DNA of 64,000 nt from Ustulina deusta. Taxonomy: Eukaryota > Ascomycota > Sordariomycetes > Xylariales > Xylariaceae. This document shows positions 21,101-32,836 of this stretch, one piece after another. Position numbers and translations under genes: made by a program. Numbering within the stretch: the first letter of the stretch is position 1; every line of letters starts with the position of its first letter. Under the pieces are notes generated by a model that ran no database searches, had not been told where the DNA came from, and was given only the letters and a program-made list of their open reading frames with translations. The stretch lies in the NCBI GenBank assembly GCA_023159155.1, contig JAJNNX010000058.1:306433-370432 (forward strand). The letters run 5' to 3'.

Positions 21101-24100
21101 CAGTGGTGGGTTCCGTTCCGTGATACCAGATCTGAGCTGGCCGATTTGTGTTCTCGTTATAGAACCTTTGGTTCCTGTCTGCAAGACCTTCGACTCTCGA
21201 CAATGACTTCTAAAGCTTCAGGATATTGACACAGAAGTATAATTCCCCGCTCACAAGGTGTCTATTCGAGTCATCAGGATCCGCCACATAAGTTTCTTCC
21301 ACAGTTTCTTCTCATCCATGGAACAAGCGTTGGGGCTCGTGAAGAGGCTATCATAGAAGCTAGCCAACGCTTGGCTGGCAATGTAGCATACTTACGCATG
21401 ACTCTCCTAGCTATTGGCAGGTTTTCGATACCGCCACAGAGAAGATTGGAGGCGGCGCTCTTTAGAATATATACGAAGAAAACGCATTCACCAACCCGCG
21501 GCCGCCCGCCGTGGCCGGATTTCCGGCGGGCGGCTCTCAGATGTTTGTATAAAAGGCACTTGAGAATCACGGCTGACCTAGACCTAAAGCGGCAGAGCAG
21601 CGCCATGTTTATGGGTGCATGGTTCTCATTATGTTTACTCGGCTAGCAAATATCGGATCTGTTCATTGTCTTCATTCCTCCCAGCTACTAACGAAGGGTG
21701 TTGGACAGCAAGTCATGGACCGGGGATTTATTAAGCCGAATGTGCAGATATCTACCTAGACTTAACTCTATGCGACCGGTCCTTATATCAAGTGAACGGA
21801 TTTTAAGTATACCGAGGAGAATGTCAACTAATATACTATGCCGGCAACGGCTCATTCACATTTTGGTTAACGCGATGTTTAATCAGCAGAAAACATGAAG
21901 AGGAGTCTTATATGCCCATTTCAATGCTTCTCGAAAATGGGAATATCATTGAATAATCATGACAAACGGGCATGAGCGTTTCGCGAGACACAGGGAGTGT
22001 CATGCAATATCTTCATTTGGAGAAGTCCGACGCTCCCGAATCGTAGTAAAGGCCACCAGCTTCAAGAATTTTGCTTTCGCAGGGGAGTCGGGAAGTACTC
22101 GGGGGTGACAAGCTCAAGGTATCATGCCGATATCTGAGCTTAAGTCTTCGTTGTTATGTAAGTTTTACGATGCAACCTGTCCGACATCAGGCTCTCAGGG
22201 TCACACGGGCAGCCATCTTGATGACAAGCATGATTGCTACATGTTCGCGCACACGTGAGACGGGGAACCTGGAAGACGACGAACCTGGCGAAATTGGACC
22301 CGCCGCACAATCTCGTGGGTTATCGTGACCATCGATGACCCCTCGCGCACGATGCTACCCAGGCTCGGAAGCGGACTCCGCATCCCGGCAGTTCCGCTAG
22401 ATGGAAAAGGGCCGGCGAACCTGCCGGGGATGCAGGGATGGTTCCCGAAGAGTCGGTGAAGAGCGCTTGGAGGTCCGCCGTGGGTTGGGACATGCGGTCG
22501 ATTGGTCAAGCGCCGGCGATTGCGTGACACTCGAGGGCCAGGAACAGCGTATTGTGAGATGGATTCATTAGTGGACGAACATCGCCATCATGATCTGCGG
22601 GCGGTACGATGGGGAACATTGTGGCTTATGCCTGATAGCGTGCACCACACTAATCTAGCGTGATTGTTCAATTCCACACGACACGAGGCGGTCAGTTCGT
22701 GTGTAGTTAAGCGACATCGGGATAGGTACGCTGAATACTCGCATGAGATGTAGATCTTGTGACTGGATAAATTAAATTTTTTTCTATTCCTTTTTTTTTT
22801 TTTTTTTTCTTTCTTTGTGAAGTTGGTGGAGTTCAAAGTTCGAACCAATGCACGAGGAGTTTAGTAAGCGTGCGGCAGGAAGGGGCAGGGTTTGAAGCAG
22901 AAGTGCGGGAGATAAAGTATCGGAAATCTCGTTGTGCCTACCTGGGTAAGGTAGGTATGTAGACAAGTGGTGCTGTCACCGATACGGTGGCAGCCAATCA
23001 TCGACTGCCTTATGGAATCTTGACTACGGTACCTGTACTCGGTATGAGGATACTTTGATAGTGCAGGTGTAAGACTGACTACAAGGTATCTGTTGTTCGA
23101 CAGCTGTCGACAAAGTCTAGTATTTGGAGATAGACAGGTACATTATATTGTTATCTCTCTTCCCTGCAGGTACCTCATATAGATGCCTAGGTACAATCTG
23201 TCTGTACCTATCTTGAAAGATTGGGTCTGGACCCAACGTTTGAGATTACATGCAGGTACCAGAGGTTATTGTACCTGGGTACATCTGTTATCGAACTTGA
23301 CATCGGGAGGGGAAATCTGCAACAGGCACTCGGAGAGGATGATATCATAATCATAGTACCCAAGGCGTCAGTTGTCTCACTTTGTTAAGCGCATTTTCGA
23401 TCCCCAAGTTACCATACACCATCTACCTAATATTAGGCACACTAGTGTATCCACGTTAAACATTCCAGTCGATGGATATGGTTTGTGTTTGTTTTGACAA
23501 CGCATGCTCCTAATCGACCTAAATTAGAACTCCTGTACCTACACAATCTTGTTGGTGAAGCGGTGCCCGTAATGGGTACCTGGAACAGGTCGTACGGGTA
23601 CCCGACTGTGCTAGGGAGAGTGCACTAGACCAGCCATGGCAAGGTCGTATCAGGAGGCGGTATCGTGAGATTTCGCTTATTATAAATAAAGTAACGAAAA
23701 CCGTTGTCGAAATTATTCATGTATGCGGCGCGGGTACAGACTACAGCTGTACAGACGGAGAAACAACGTAGAACAGGTAGGTAGTCATGACATCTTGTTA
23801 GTATTACCTACTACCACCTACTCGATTCTCCACACCCCCCCATCATCCACCGCCTCCCCCACCGCCCACACAGTCAGTACTAGTCATAGCCAGAAGAGAA
23901 GAACATCGCCAAACAGCAGCAAATAGGCTACGCTGCTGTCTTCCGCCCACATTACACTAGCTGCGCTGGTGTGAGCTGGCGACAAGAGACGGGAAAGGGG
24001 GGTCGACGGCATCCATTGAAATAAGTGGCACCGCAGCCTGTCATCCTGTCCTCGTCCTGGGTCTTGGGCTGAAGAGTCGACAGCGCCTGGTCTAGCACGT

Positions 24101-24472
24101 CCAGCTGCGGCGCTCTATCGAGTTCTCGATTCTGGCATGGTGACAAGCTCTCAGCCTCTCGGCAATCTCTTCACCCCCTTGCCATATGCTATGCACCAAG
24201 GTACGGTAAGGGTAATGCGATAGCGGTCGTCGTGATTATTATTATTGCTATCATTGTTACCGGCGCGGCCACTCCTGCTGATGAATCTGGACTGGTCAAC
24301 CGGCTGCTCTCCTCTCTTTTCTTTATCCGTCCGCCAGTCACCGCCATAGACCCTTCATCCGTTTGCTTGTGTCCTCTGTTTGCGACATCTGTGGGTGTGG
24401 CTGGCGATGGTCGCTCGTTGAGCACACTACCACGAGTATTTTACGGCCCCGACGACGAGTCGACGCACAGCA
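21101..24472. other. 3.4-kb intergenic region
   Basis: Between the transposon and the 805-residue gene. It holds a strong GC hairpin near 21501, a T-rich run at about 22788-22813, and a cluster of GTACCT/AGGTAC words from 22935 to 23790. A C-rich tract at 23825-23875 probably belongs to the promoter or leader of the downstream gene. Open frames of 90-130 codons here have no recognisable features. Confidence 0.5.
21501..21534. repeat. GC-rich perfect inverted repeat (hairpin)
   Basis: The arm gccgcccgccg at 21501-21511 is the exact reverse complement of cggcgggcggc at 21524-21534. The 12-base loop contains a second, nested short inverted repeat around ccgg. Function is unknown. It could form a stem-loop or a cruciform, or be chance in a GC-rich patch. 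Confidence 0.6.
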
Positions 24473-26890
24473 ATGGTGGCAGCAGGCGACGGCGACGTGC
24501 CCATGTCGGAAGCACGGCAGCCTGTAATGCCTGAATCGGGTGCTGGATTCGGACTTGGATCTGCATCTGCCCCGGCACCTGCACAGCCAGTGACGAAACC
24601 GAAGTGTCGATTTGCACCCCAGCTCGTCGAACAGACCACCAGGTCCTCTTCCAATAGAATTGCCAACACTCATGTCAATTCCAATCCCAATGCCGGCACT
24701 GGCTCCGGGAACAACCGCTCAATTTCCAATGCGACTCAATCGACCAGGGATGTCGCCGTCCAGGCCAACGATTCTGATATGCCCGCCGCTCGGCCCACGA
24801 AAACCATCCGGCGCTTTGCTCCTGTTCCCATCGAGACCACCTTCGACTCCTACAGGGTTGCCCACAAGAATCCCCACGGCCCTGCCCCCGAGCCGACTCC
24901 CGATCCCTCCCCAACGACGTCGCAATCGTCTTTTACGTTCTCGTCAACAGTGGCACCAATGGCCCCCAAACCCGTAGAGACGAAAGAGCAGGAGAAGAGA
25001 CCTAAGAGGCGCTTTGCTCCTCAATTGATTGAGACGAGCAGGAGGGCGAGGAGGGCTGGGCAAGAGGGACCAGCCACAAAGCCGACGGACAAGACTGACA
25101 TAACCCCGGGCACCAATCACATTTATGCCCCAAAGCCTAAGCGAAAACATGGGATACCTCAGCCCGACAAAAGCAGTGCTGGACCGGCGTGCACGACAGC
25201 TGAACACGATGACCCGGAATTGCCACGTTTCTTTACGCCTCGCCGCCCACGTCCTCTAACAGCCTGCCCAAATGCACGAAAAAACACGCATGCCAATTCC
25301 TACCACCCTGAGCTCGACACTATATTGTCATCTGAATCGGGCAACTCTTCGGAGGGCGATGATCTGGTGGCCGCTTCCGCGCTTAATTTAGGCGCCCCGG
25401 CTCTGTCCGATACGCGAAGCGATTATGGAGACACTTGGGGCACCAGGAGCTATGATTTGCGCAGCCGGCGAGAATCGTGTGACGAGGAAATCTCGGGTTA
25501 TCTTCTTGGCGTGGCGGCCCGAGAGGCCCAGCGGCAACGGGAGTTCGAGGAGGCCCTGTCCGCTTTCCCCAATGGAGTTCCACCCCTAGGCGTAGAACAT
25601 TTCTTCGTTAGAGACAACTCGGAGGATGACCTCCAAGTAGGAGACGACGAACCACCGCTACGCCACGGTCCTTCTCAATTACTTCGCCGTACGTCCACCG
25701 ACCCGGGATGGGCTGTCAAGGAGATGCGCGCACATGCCGAGAAACTGGCACGGATGCGTGCAGAGACTCAGATGAGCCTAGACGACAATTCGGACAAGTC
25801 TGACATAGCGCCTCCACCTGATGATCCGCTTTGGACGACGACAGCCCGCCGTGAGTCGCGTGACTCGGCCATAGGGAGCTCGATGGGGCCCATTCTCTCT
25901 ACGCACTCGCCCGTGCTGTTCCCTAGATCACCGCCGGGCCATGACAAGCCCTTTACACCCCCACCGTCGACCGGGCTGCGCGCGAGTGCTTTCGGGATGC
26001 CTTTCGCCTTCCGTCCTAGCAAGCCCGACGACGTCGAGCTGGGCAAGATGCGCAAGGCCGCCTCGCCACCGATGCTAGGTTCAGATCTCTCCTTCCGTAC
26101 CTGCCCCAGCCCGCAGTACACTCGCATGGAACCGAACCAGCCTTACTCTCAATTTGAGCGACTCGAGAAAAACCAACGTGATGCATCCGGTGCAACCGGC
26201 CTTTGGCGCGGGTATTGTTCATCCAAGACTAACCAACTAGAGATGCCCTCTCTGCAACCGCCCGATTTGCTCCGCACCCCAGGTGCATGCTCTCCCAATG
26301 ATCCTTTCGCCTCCGCCTTTGGTGCCTCCGTGAATGGGGGCGGAACGAAATCGCCTGTATGGGCTCCGGGCGGCAAACGAGCGAGCCTGCACAAGCAGAA
26401 GCTTTCTGGGCTTGGCGAAAGACTTGAGAGAGAAATTGGGCGCAGGGAACACGAGGAAGTCGTTTTAGCTGAGTTTGAGGATGCCTTCGTGACACAAGTG
26501 TACAACTACCTCAGCTTGGGCTTTCCGGCCACGGCGCGCGCTTTTGACGACGAACTCAGTAAGATTAGCGGCATCTGTGTGGAAGAGCTGCGTAAGGATG
26601 ACAACGTTAAAGTTGGGAAAGGATTTATGCTTCAAATGGAGATGAGCCCCAGTCGCGGAAGGACCGATAGTAGCAGCAGCACCGACTCCAGCGGAGACGA
26701 AGGAATGGTCTCGCCCCACGTCTATGAGTATGAGTATGAGAGGAGGTCGCATCATAAGCCTCCCCGCTGGAAGGCGCTCAAATTATATATTCACGAATGG
26801 GCACGACAACACCCGTCGTTGAACAATGATGACGGCTCAGGTCCCCCTGCTTGGGGAGTTAGGGCACGGAGAGGTAGCTGGGCCATATAG
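24473..26890 (+). CDS. Fungal protein of unknown function with three RFAP motifs and a LisH-like C-terminal segment
   Basis: A single 805-codon frame. I do not recognise a named family. The N-terminal quarter carries three copies of a short motif: CRFAPQLVEQ (45-54), RRFAPVPIET (113-122) and RRFAPQLIET (179-188), separated by Ser/Pro/Thr-rich linkers. The centre is disordered, with basic/acidic and Pro-rich stretches. An ordered block at about 661-711 contains FVTQVYNYLSLGFPATARAF followed by DDELSKISG. Its spacing of Y, L, G-[FY]-P, T-A and F resembles a LisH dimerisation helix pair, which is inference only. A second conserved-looking segment, RWKALKLYIHEWARQHP, lies near 763-782. The start ATG lies in a GACGCACAGCA context after a long C-rich leader. 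No signal peptide or membrane helix is visible, so a nuclear or cytosolic protein is likely. Confidence 0.85.
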   Translation: MVAAGDGDVPMSEARQPVMPESGAGFGLGSASAPAPAQPVTKPKCRFAPQLVEQTTRSSSNRIANTHVNSNPNAGTGSGNNRSISNATQSTRDVAVQANDSDMPAARPTKTIRRFAPVPIETTFDSYRVAHKNPHGPAPEPTPDPSPTTSQSSFTFSSTVAPMAPKPVETKEQEKRPKRRFAPQLIETSRRARRAGQEGPATKPTDKTDITPGTNHIYAPKPKRKHGIPQPDKSSAGPACTTAEHDDPELPRFFTPRRPRPLTACPNARKNTHANSYHPELDTILSSESGNSSEGDDLVAASALNLGAPALSDTRSDYGDTWGTRSYDLRSRRESCDEEISGYLLGVAAREAQRQREFEEALSAFPNGVPPLGVEHFFVRDNSEDDLQVGDDEPPLRHGPSQLLRRTSTDPGWAVKEMRAHAEKLARMRAETQMSLDDNSDKSDIAPPPDDPLWTTTARRESRDSAIGSSMGPILSTHSPVLFPRSPPGHDKPFTPPPSTGLRASAFGMPFAFRPSKPDDVELGKMRKAASPPMLGSDLSFRTCPSPQYTRMEPNQPYSQFERLEKNQRDASGATGLWRGYCSSKTNQLEMPSLQPPDLLRTPGACSPNDPFASAFGASVNGGGTKSPVWAPGGKRASLHKQKLSGLGERLEREIGRREHEEVVLAEFEDAFVTQVYNYLSLGFPATARAFDDELSKISGICVEELRKDDNVKVGKGFMLQMEMSPSRGRTDSSSSTDSSGDEGMVSPHVYEYEYERRSHHKPPRWKALKLYIHEWARQHPSLNNDDGSGPPAWGVRARRGSWAI

Positions 26891-28467
26891 CACACGTCAA
26901 TGTCCAACATTCATGGCGTTGGCATTTATCGGCATGGGATAGACATGACATTAGATGATGAGCGCCTACTTACGTAGAGAGCGGACTTTGATCATGAAAC
27001 TTGGATATTGATCATATTCGTCTTAGCCTTTTAGATGACACAGGAAGGATACTAGCATTAGTGACATAGCATCTACTTGCCTTATACTGAACTTTTTAGC
27101 AACCGGCGGCCGGTCGCACTACACTAGATTTGATGGTGTTCAAATACCTCTGGGGTGGCCATGCATGTTAGTATCCGCCAAATTGGATTCCCCAACTCGC
27201 GGAACCATGATTGCTTGGCTCAGTCTTCCTCGGCTACACAGCCTCTATATGAGCAGCTGTGAATTGAAAAATTGAAATTACTCGTTACGCTCAACGATTC
27301 GACCTTTTCTTCGTTTCCTAACTTGTTACCGCTGCTCGATTCTCCCCACTACACCAGACTCAAAGAGGTCGATGGATTGAGGAAACTACTATTACTTCTT
27401 ACACTATGTCGCTGTGTGAGCGAAATCCTTCAGCTTGATGGTCAGTGAGCATTTCGTTTGCTGACAATGTGTTGAACACATTCTGTTACCCTTGGACAGT
27501 AGGGTTATGAGGCTCACAGGTGGGTGAGTTACATTGTTGGGTTACGGGAAGGACTTTGCTGCAACCTAACCCTCTCGGATAGCAGATCCGGATGAATGGT
27601 AAAGTCGAGCCGGCAATTCCCAGGATGTTTCCCTCACTGACTAATCCACGCTTACATAGGTACTGGGCTACGGTCATGTGGGGCACCAGACCAGAGGGAG
27701 CAAAGACTCGATAAAGATTCGGGTGGATCGTCGACATGGGGCATTTGGAGGTTGGGGGGCATCTCCAACATCATCACCGATCCAAAGGCGGGGTAAACTA
27801 CTGCCAGTTCGTCATTGTTTAACCACCTTCCCCAACAGCTATCCCGCAGCAGTGAAAATAGTGGGAAAAGGGCCACTCATTACCCATGCTTGTCCAGTGA
27901 ACTGTGACGATCGGATGTCCCTGTGCGCAGAGCAAGCTGCTGTTGTGAGATGCTTTCTGGGCGGTGCTGTATTGTATTGGCCTTTCAGAACTGACGATGC
28001 CGATCTCCGTGAACGACACCTCGATCCCTGCCTCCTACTTACATTATATGGTCTATATAGGTACTGCACGGTCCCAATGGCACACTACCATGATCGCGCA
28101 AGCGACAGCGATCACAACGAAGGGTTTAGCTTGGTTATTCGTACTCCATTTGCGAAGGATACCTGCAATCTCGATGTAACGAAATGCATGCACCTGCGGG
28201 GAAAAATAGACGAAGATCGGGGTCCCGGACTCTACCATGACAAAAGCAACGGTGTGAAGAGGAGGTCGGAGGCTGCGGTGAAGCTCGTATGATGGGTGTA
28301 TAGTACCAGTATAAATTCCCTCGCTATGAACGGTTCCCCTGCAGAAATATATTAATTGGTTGTCCCCTTCGCGAGAAGAACTCTAAGCTTTTCCTAGGAT
28401 AAACGTGCTGTGTGCTGACACTCATTTGCTCTACGCTGGGAGCAGGGTGACTTCCAGAGGTGACAAG
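26891..28467. other. Intergenic region, possible decayed gene at 27.5-28.3 kb
   Basis: No gene can be supported. The longest frame is 204 codons on the plus strand (27678-28292), with overlapping minus-strand frames of 60-83 codons. Neither strand gives a recognisable family, consistent splice signals or a clean start. The last 170 bp form the upstream region of the carboxypeptidase gene. Confidence 0.4.
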
Positions 28468-30660
28468 ATGCCCTCGAGGGGAGTAAGATTTATTCAGGCC
28501 ATTGGTCTCACGGCGGGATTCCTGGCTCCCGCCGTCGTAGCTCAGTTCCCACCAACTCCAGAGGGAGTGACGGTGTTGGAGTCGAAGTTTGGAAATGGTG
28601 TGAAAATAAGCTACAAAGAGGTGCGCGAGGTTTTCTTTTAAGTGAGGTGTTGAGTTGCCGCTCATGCCTCCAGTCATGCTAACCCAGAAGAAAGCCCGGC
28701 ATCTGCGAGACCACAGAAGGTGTCAAGTCGTATGCGGGTTATGTTCATTTACCACCTGGGACCCTCGAGGACTTGGGCGAGCCGCAGGACTATCCGATTA
28801 ACACATTCTTCTGGTTCTTCGAGGCACGGAAGGACCCCGCGAATGCGCCTCTGTCAATATGGCTGAATGGCGGACCAGGGAGCTCGTCACTTTTGGGACT
28901 GTTCGCAGAGAACGGGCCTTGCTACGTTAATCCAGACTCCAATTCGACGAGGTTGAGCGAGTGGTCTTGGAATAATGAAGGTAGGTGGTGAATTATACCA
29001 ACGTCCTCGGACGTGTTGGGGTTATTCGACCCGTCACTGACACTAAGTAGTTAACATGCTTTATATCGAACAGCCGGTACAAGTCGGTTTTTCATACGAC
29101 ACCTTGAAAAACTACACCTATGATCTAGTGACAGGTCGTACCGTCCCTCTCAATGCGTCAGATCCAATCCCCGAGCAGAATACCACGCGGCTCGTAGGGA
29201 CATTCCCGAGCAACAACCGCACCAGTACGGCTCAAGGTAGCCGCAATGCTGCCATCGCCATGTGGCACTTCGCCCAGACGTGGTTTCAGGAGTTCCCCGC
29301 CTACCATCCGAACGACTCGCGTATCAGTCTTGCCACGGAGTCTTACGGCGGGCGGTACGGTCCGGCGTTCTTCTCTTTCTTCGAAGAGCAGAATCAGAAG
29401 ATTGAAAACGGCACATGGAACAGCACCGGCGAGAACTACGTTCTAAACCTGGATACCCTCATCCTCATCAACTCATGTGTAGACCGCCAGGTCATGTATC
29501 CATACTATCCGCATATGGCGTACAACAACACATATGACATCCAAGCCGTCAACGAGTCCATCTACCTGAGCATGGTAGACGCCTGGGAACGAGATGGGGG
29601 CTGCCGGGATCAAATCGCAGAGTGTATCGAGGTCGCAGAAGCCTACGACCCGGGCAATATCGGCATCAACGCCACCGTGAACAAAATCTGCATGGCCGCC
29701 GAGACGTTCTGCAGCACGGAGGTGCGAGGGCCTTACCTCGAGTACTCGAACAACAACTACTACGACTTCGCCACGCAGGACCCTGATCCCTTCCCCGCAG
29801 AATTCCACTACCTGTACCTCAACCAGCCGCACGTGCAAGCCGCGCTGGGCGTGCCCCTGAACTACACGGGTTCGTCGGAAGCCGTCAGCGACGCGTTCCG
29901 CGGAATCGGCGACTACCCACGGCCAGGCTGGGTGGGGGACCTCGCGTATCTCCTGGAGAATGGTATCAAAGTGCACATGATGTACGGCGACAGGGACTAC
30001 GCGTGCCACTGGCTGGGCGGGGAGGCCGTGAGCCTGGCCATCAACTACACGAACACGGCGCAGTTCCACGCGGCCGGGTACACGGACATCGTGGTGAACG
30101 AGACGTACGTCGGCGGGCAGGTCCGGCAGCACGGCAACCTGTCCTTCTCGCGCGTGTACCAGGCCGGTCACGAGATCCCGGCATACCAGCCCGAGACGGC
30201 GTACAGGATGTTCCAGCGCGCCCTCGCCAACAAGGACATCGCCACCGGCACCGTCGACACCGCGGCCAGCCCGGACTACGCCACCGCCGGCACCCCGGAT
30301 ACCTGGGCCATCAAGAACGCGGACCCCGAGGATCCTGTCCATTTCTGCTATCTGTGGGCCGTTGGCGATACGTGTACCGAGGACCAGATCGAGACGATCC
30401 TCGACGGGTCCGCGGTCATTGTGAGCGGGATCCTCAAGGATGCGAACTCCACGAAGCTCTTCCCTGAACTGTTTAATGGGACGGGGGATGGTACGCAGTC
30501 CCCTACTTCATCTGGCCCCGGGCCCTCGTCTACGGAGTCGGGGTCTAGCCCCTCGCCGACGGAGAGCCGCTCCGCCGCGAGCTCCTTGGTTACTGCCAGT
30601 GCGCCAGGTTTTGCCCTTTGGGCTGTTCTGGCTTTGTCGGGATATGCCGTGTTAGCATAG
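28468..30660 (+). CDS. Secreted, GPI-anchored serine carboxypeptidase (peptidase family S10, carboxypeptidase S1-like)
   Basis: Removes C-terminal residues from peptides outside the cell or at the wall. Exons 28468-28620, 28695-28980 and 29051-30660 join to 682 residues. The introns are 74 and 70 bp; the first acceptor is the in-frame AAAG before [17 protein letters not shown]. Residues 1-25 form a signal peptide ending APAVVA. S10 landmarks are [10 protein letters not shown] (oxyanion region), the catalytic Ser in ESYGGRYG (S244), the Asp within YGDRDYAC (460/462) and the His in [11 protein letters not shown] (H520). Many N-x-[ST] sites suggest glycosylation. A Ser/Thr/Pro-rich stem and a final hydrophobic segment ([15 protein letters not shown]) indicate GPI attachment. 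Fungal homologues include the S1-type SCP enzymes. The gene is the last one before the AT-rich isochore, and its third exon is strikingly GC-rich, in contrast to what follows. All catalytic residues are present, so it is probably active. Confidence 0.92.
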
Positions 30661-31610
30661 AGCTGTAGGATGTGTCGTAGACAGGCGTAATTACGAATAG
30701 CAACCATGAGCAATATAATGTTAGTAAAGATGGGTGTGATCGTCAACAAATTGGTATGCCATTCGTCCGCTTAGCCTATCCAAGCTACGAGTGGGATTTC
30801 ATCACTTTTTCGCTGTTGTATCGCTTTAGCGAGGCATGTAAAGCGTGAAGCCTTTGTTCGGGCTGAAACGGAGTTGGTGGCTTGCCGGGTCGACTGCGGC
30901 TATGCGGGACAGGGCAGTGTCGTAAAATTGTTGAGGAAGACTGAATTAAGCATCGTGCTACGAATTTTGTATGTATATGTTTTGACAATCGTGTATTTAA
31001 TGCAGAGACAGCAGCTAGGAATGACGTTTTCCCAAGAGATGCAGGTCTTCAGGGCGAAGATGAAGGCATGGATCAGTGAGAAAAATATGTCGTAGATGTT
31101 GAGCCCCTCCAAGCCCCTTTATCCCGAAATGTAGAAATTCTGCCCAATCCAGAGAATTTGCACACTTTGCAACCTCTAATAGATTGCGCCACTGCTGGAG
31201 CAATTCCCCACGATGAACTGGATTCTCTGATGTAGGAATAGAGGACACCCTAATCGTTGTTTGTTCGTCCATTTATGATGTTCACAAGAGACGGAAAGCA
31301 GACACTAAGCTAACGGCACGAACGGGACATAATATGAGAATGATGCAACTGATATTTTTATTAACTATGATTGGTATCCATCATGCGAGTTGGACGACAA
31401 TGGGGCTGGTCTATGCATCTGAACGATGAGTGATACGCATTGGTGCAGATGTTGGACGTCCGTGTAATAATATGAGTTGAAAATGAGTGTATACAGTAGG
31501 TGTACAGTATTGTATTATGCATTAAGGAATAAGTCTAGGTACAGTTGGATGAGGTAGTACTTCTACAATATATAGTAGATACGTGTGGGGCGTAGTACCC
31601 AGCTATCTTT
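30661..31610. other. 3' flank of the carboxypeptidase and transition to the AT-rich isochore
   Basis: About 950 bp of ordinary composition without a supported gene. Composition drops sharply to A/T from about 31605 onward. Confidence 0.6.
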
Positions 31611-32084
31611 TTTATTTGCTTCCTGATTTCTATACTTCTATTTGAACTATATATATTTATATAAGGTTATTACTAATTTGTTTTTTTAATTATTTTTTGT
31701 TATGTTTAAAATTATATATAATTTTAGAAGCATATATTTTTGATTTTTTAATAAAGTAGATCTTTTAGCTTTATTTATTTTAATATTTTTAATAAAAAGT
31801 TTAATAAATATTTTTTTTTGCTGCTTTGATTTATGTTTATATTATACTAGATATATATATTTTTTTAAAATATTTAATAAAAGTGTATTGTTTTTTAAAA
31901 AATATTTTGTTTTAGCAATTAAATCTTATAACTTTTACTAGATCGCAGTCCTATATTAAAATATGTTTTTTTTTTAACTTTTTTGTTTTAATAATAGCAA
32001 TTATAAAGATGTACTATTTTTTAGTTTTTTATTAGTTTTTTATTATAGGTCTGTTTAAAATACTAAACATTTTGATTTTAAAGT

Positions 32085-32245
32085 AGTGTTTGTGTTGGGT
32101 GGCTAAGGGGTACAATATTGTACGTAACAAAAAAGTGAGATAAATAACTATATATATTGATCTATCTTTCTAACTATCCGTACGAAAGTAAGCCCTTTGT
32201 ACAGAAGATTTTTATATAGTAAGAGAATTCTATATATATATACCG
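32085..32245. other. Less-mutated pocket, possible LTR remnant, with a 14-bp palindrome
   Basis: Within the AT-rich block this stretch keeps GC-containing words. It includes tgttgggtggctaaggggta and the perfect palindrome gtacaatattgtac, then ccgtacgaaagtaagccctt. The TGTTGGG start resembles a Copia-type LTR tip, but I cannot find a matching end or a partner copy, so this is only a suggestion. Confidence 0.3.
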
Positions 32246-32469
32246 CTTATATAATTAAGCCAATCAGCTAATTACTAGTGTTATATAAATAGTCTTATAT
32301 ATAGTTAGCAGTAGCTTTATATATAATTAATACTATTATTATAATACTAGCTCTTTTTTTTTTTAATTGTAGCGCATTTCTATATAACTGCTAAAAAAAA
32401 ATAAGAAATTCTAAACATAAAAAAAATATAGACTATAGCATACGGCTAATCTATAGCTAATAGAATTAT

Positions 32470-32836
32470 TAAAATAGAGCAGGGCTCCTAATCGGCGTAT
32501 CACACATTAAAACTAACCAAACCTACCTAATTATCCCGTATCGGACTACATTTTTTAACTTGCAGATTTTCGTATAGATTAAGTCAAAATTTAATATATA
32601 AATATAAATAAAAACGCAATAATTAATTAATAAAATCAAACTTCTAACTTCTATTTAATATTTTGTATTAATTATTTGTCTATTTGTACTTGCTAAAAAA
32701 AAAAATTGTTTATAGCTTCAAATAAAAACGCGCGCTTTTTATACCTTTTATCCTATAATCTCTAAAGTTTCTAAAAATATGTTCTATTTTATAACTAAAA
32801 ACTTATTTTTTATACATACATACTAGCTTTACTATA
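32470..32836. repeat. Left LTR of the 20-kb element
   Basis: 367 bp. The outer (left) end keeps GC-rich words (agagcagggctcctaatcgg) while the inner end is fully A/T. It shares with the right copy the distinctive segment aaaaacgcgcgctttttata. Confidence 0.8.

Noticed and set aside
29473..30342. 289-codon minus-strand frame antisense to the carboxypeptidase
   Set aside because: Shadow of a GC-rich coding exon; Val/Arg/Gly-rich with no family features.
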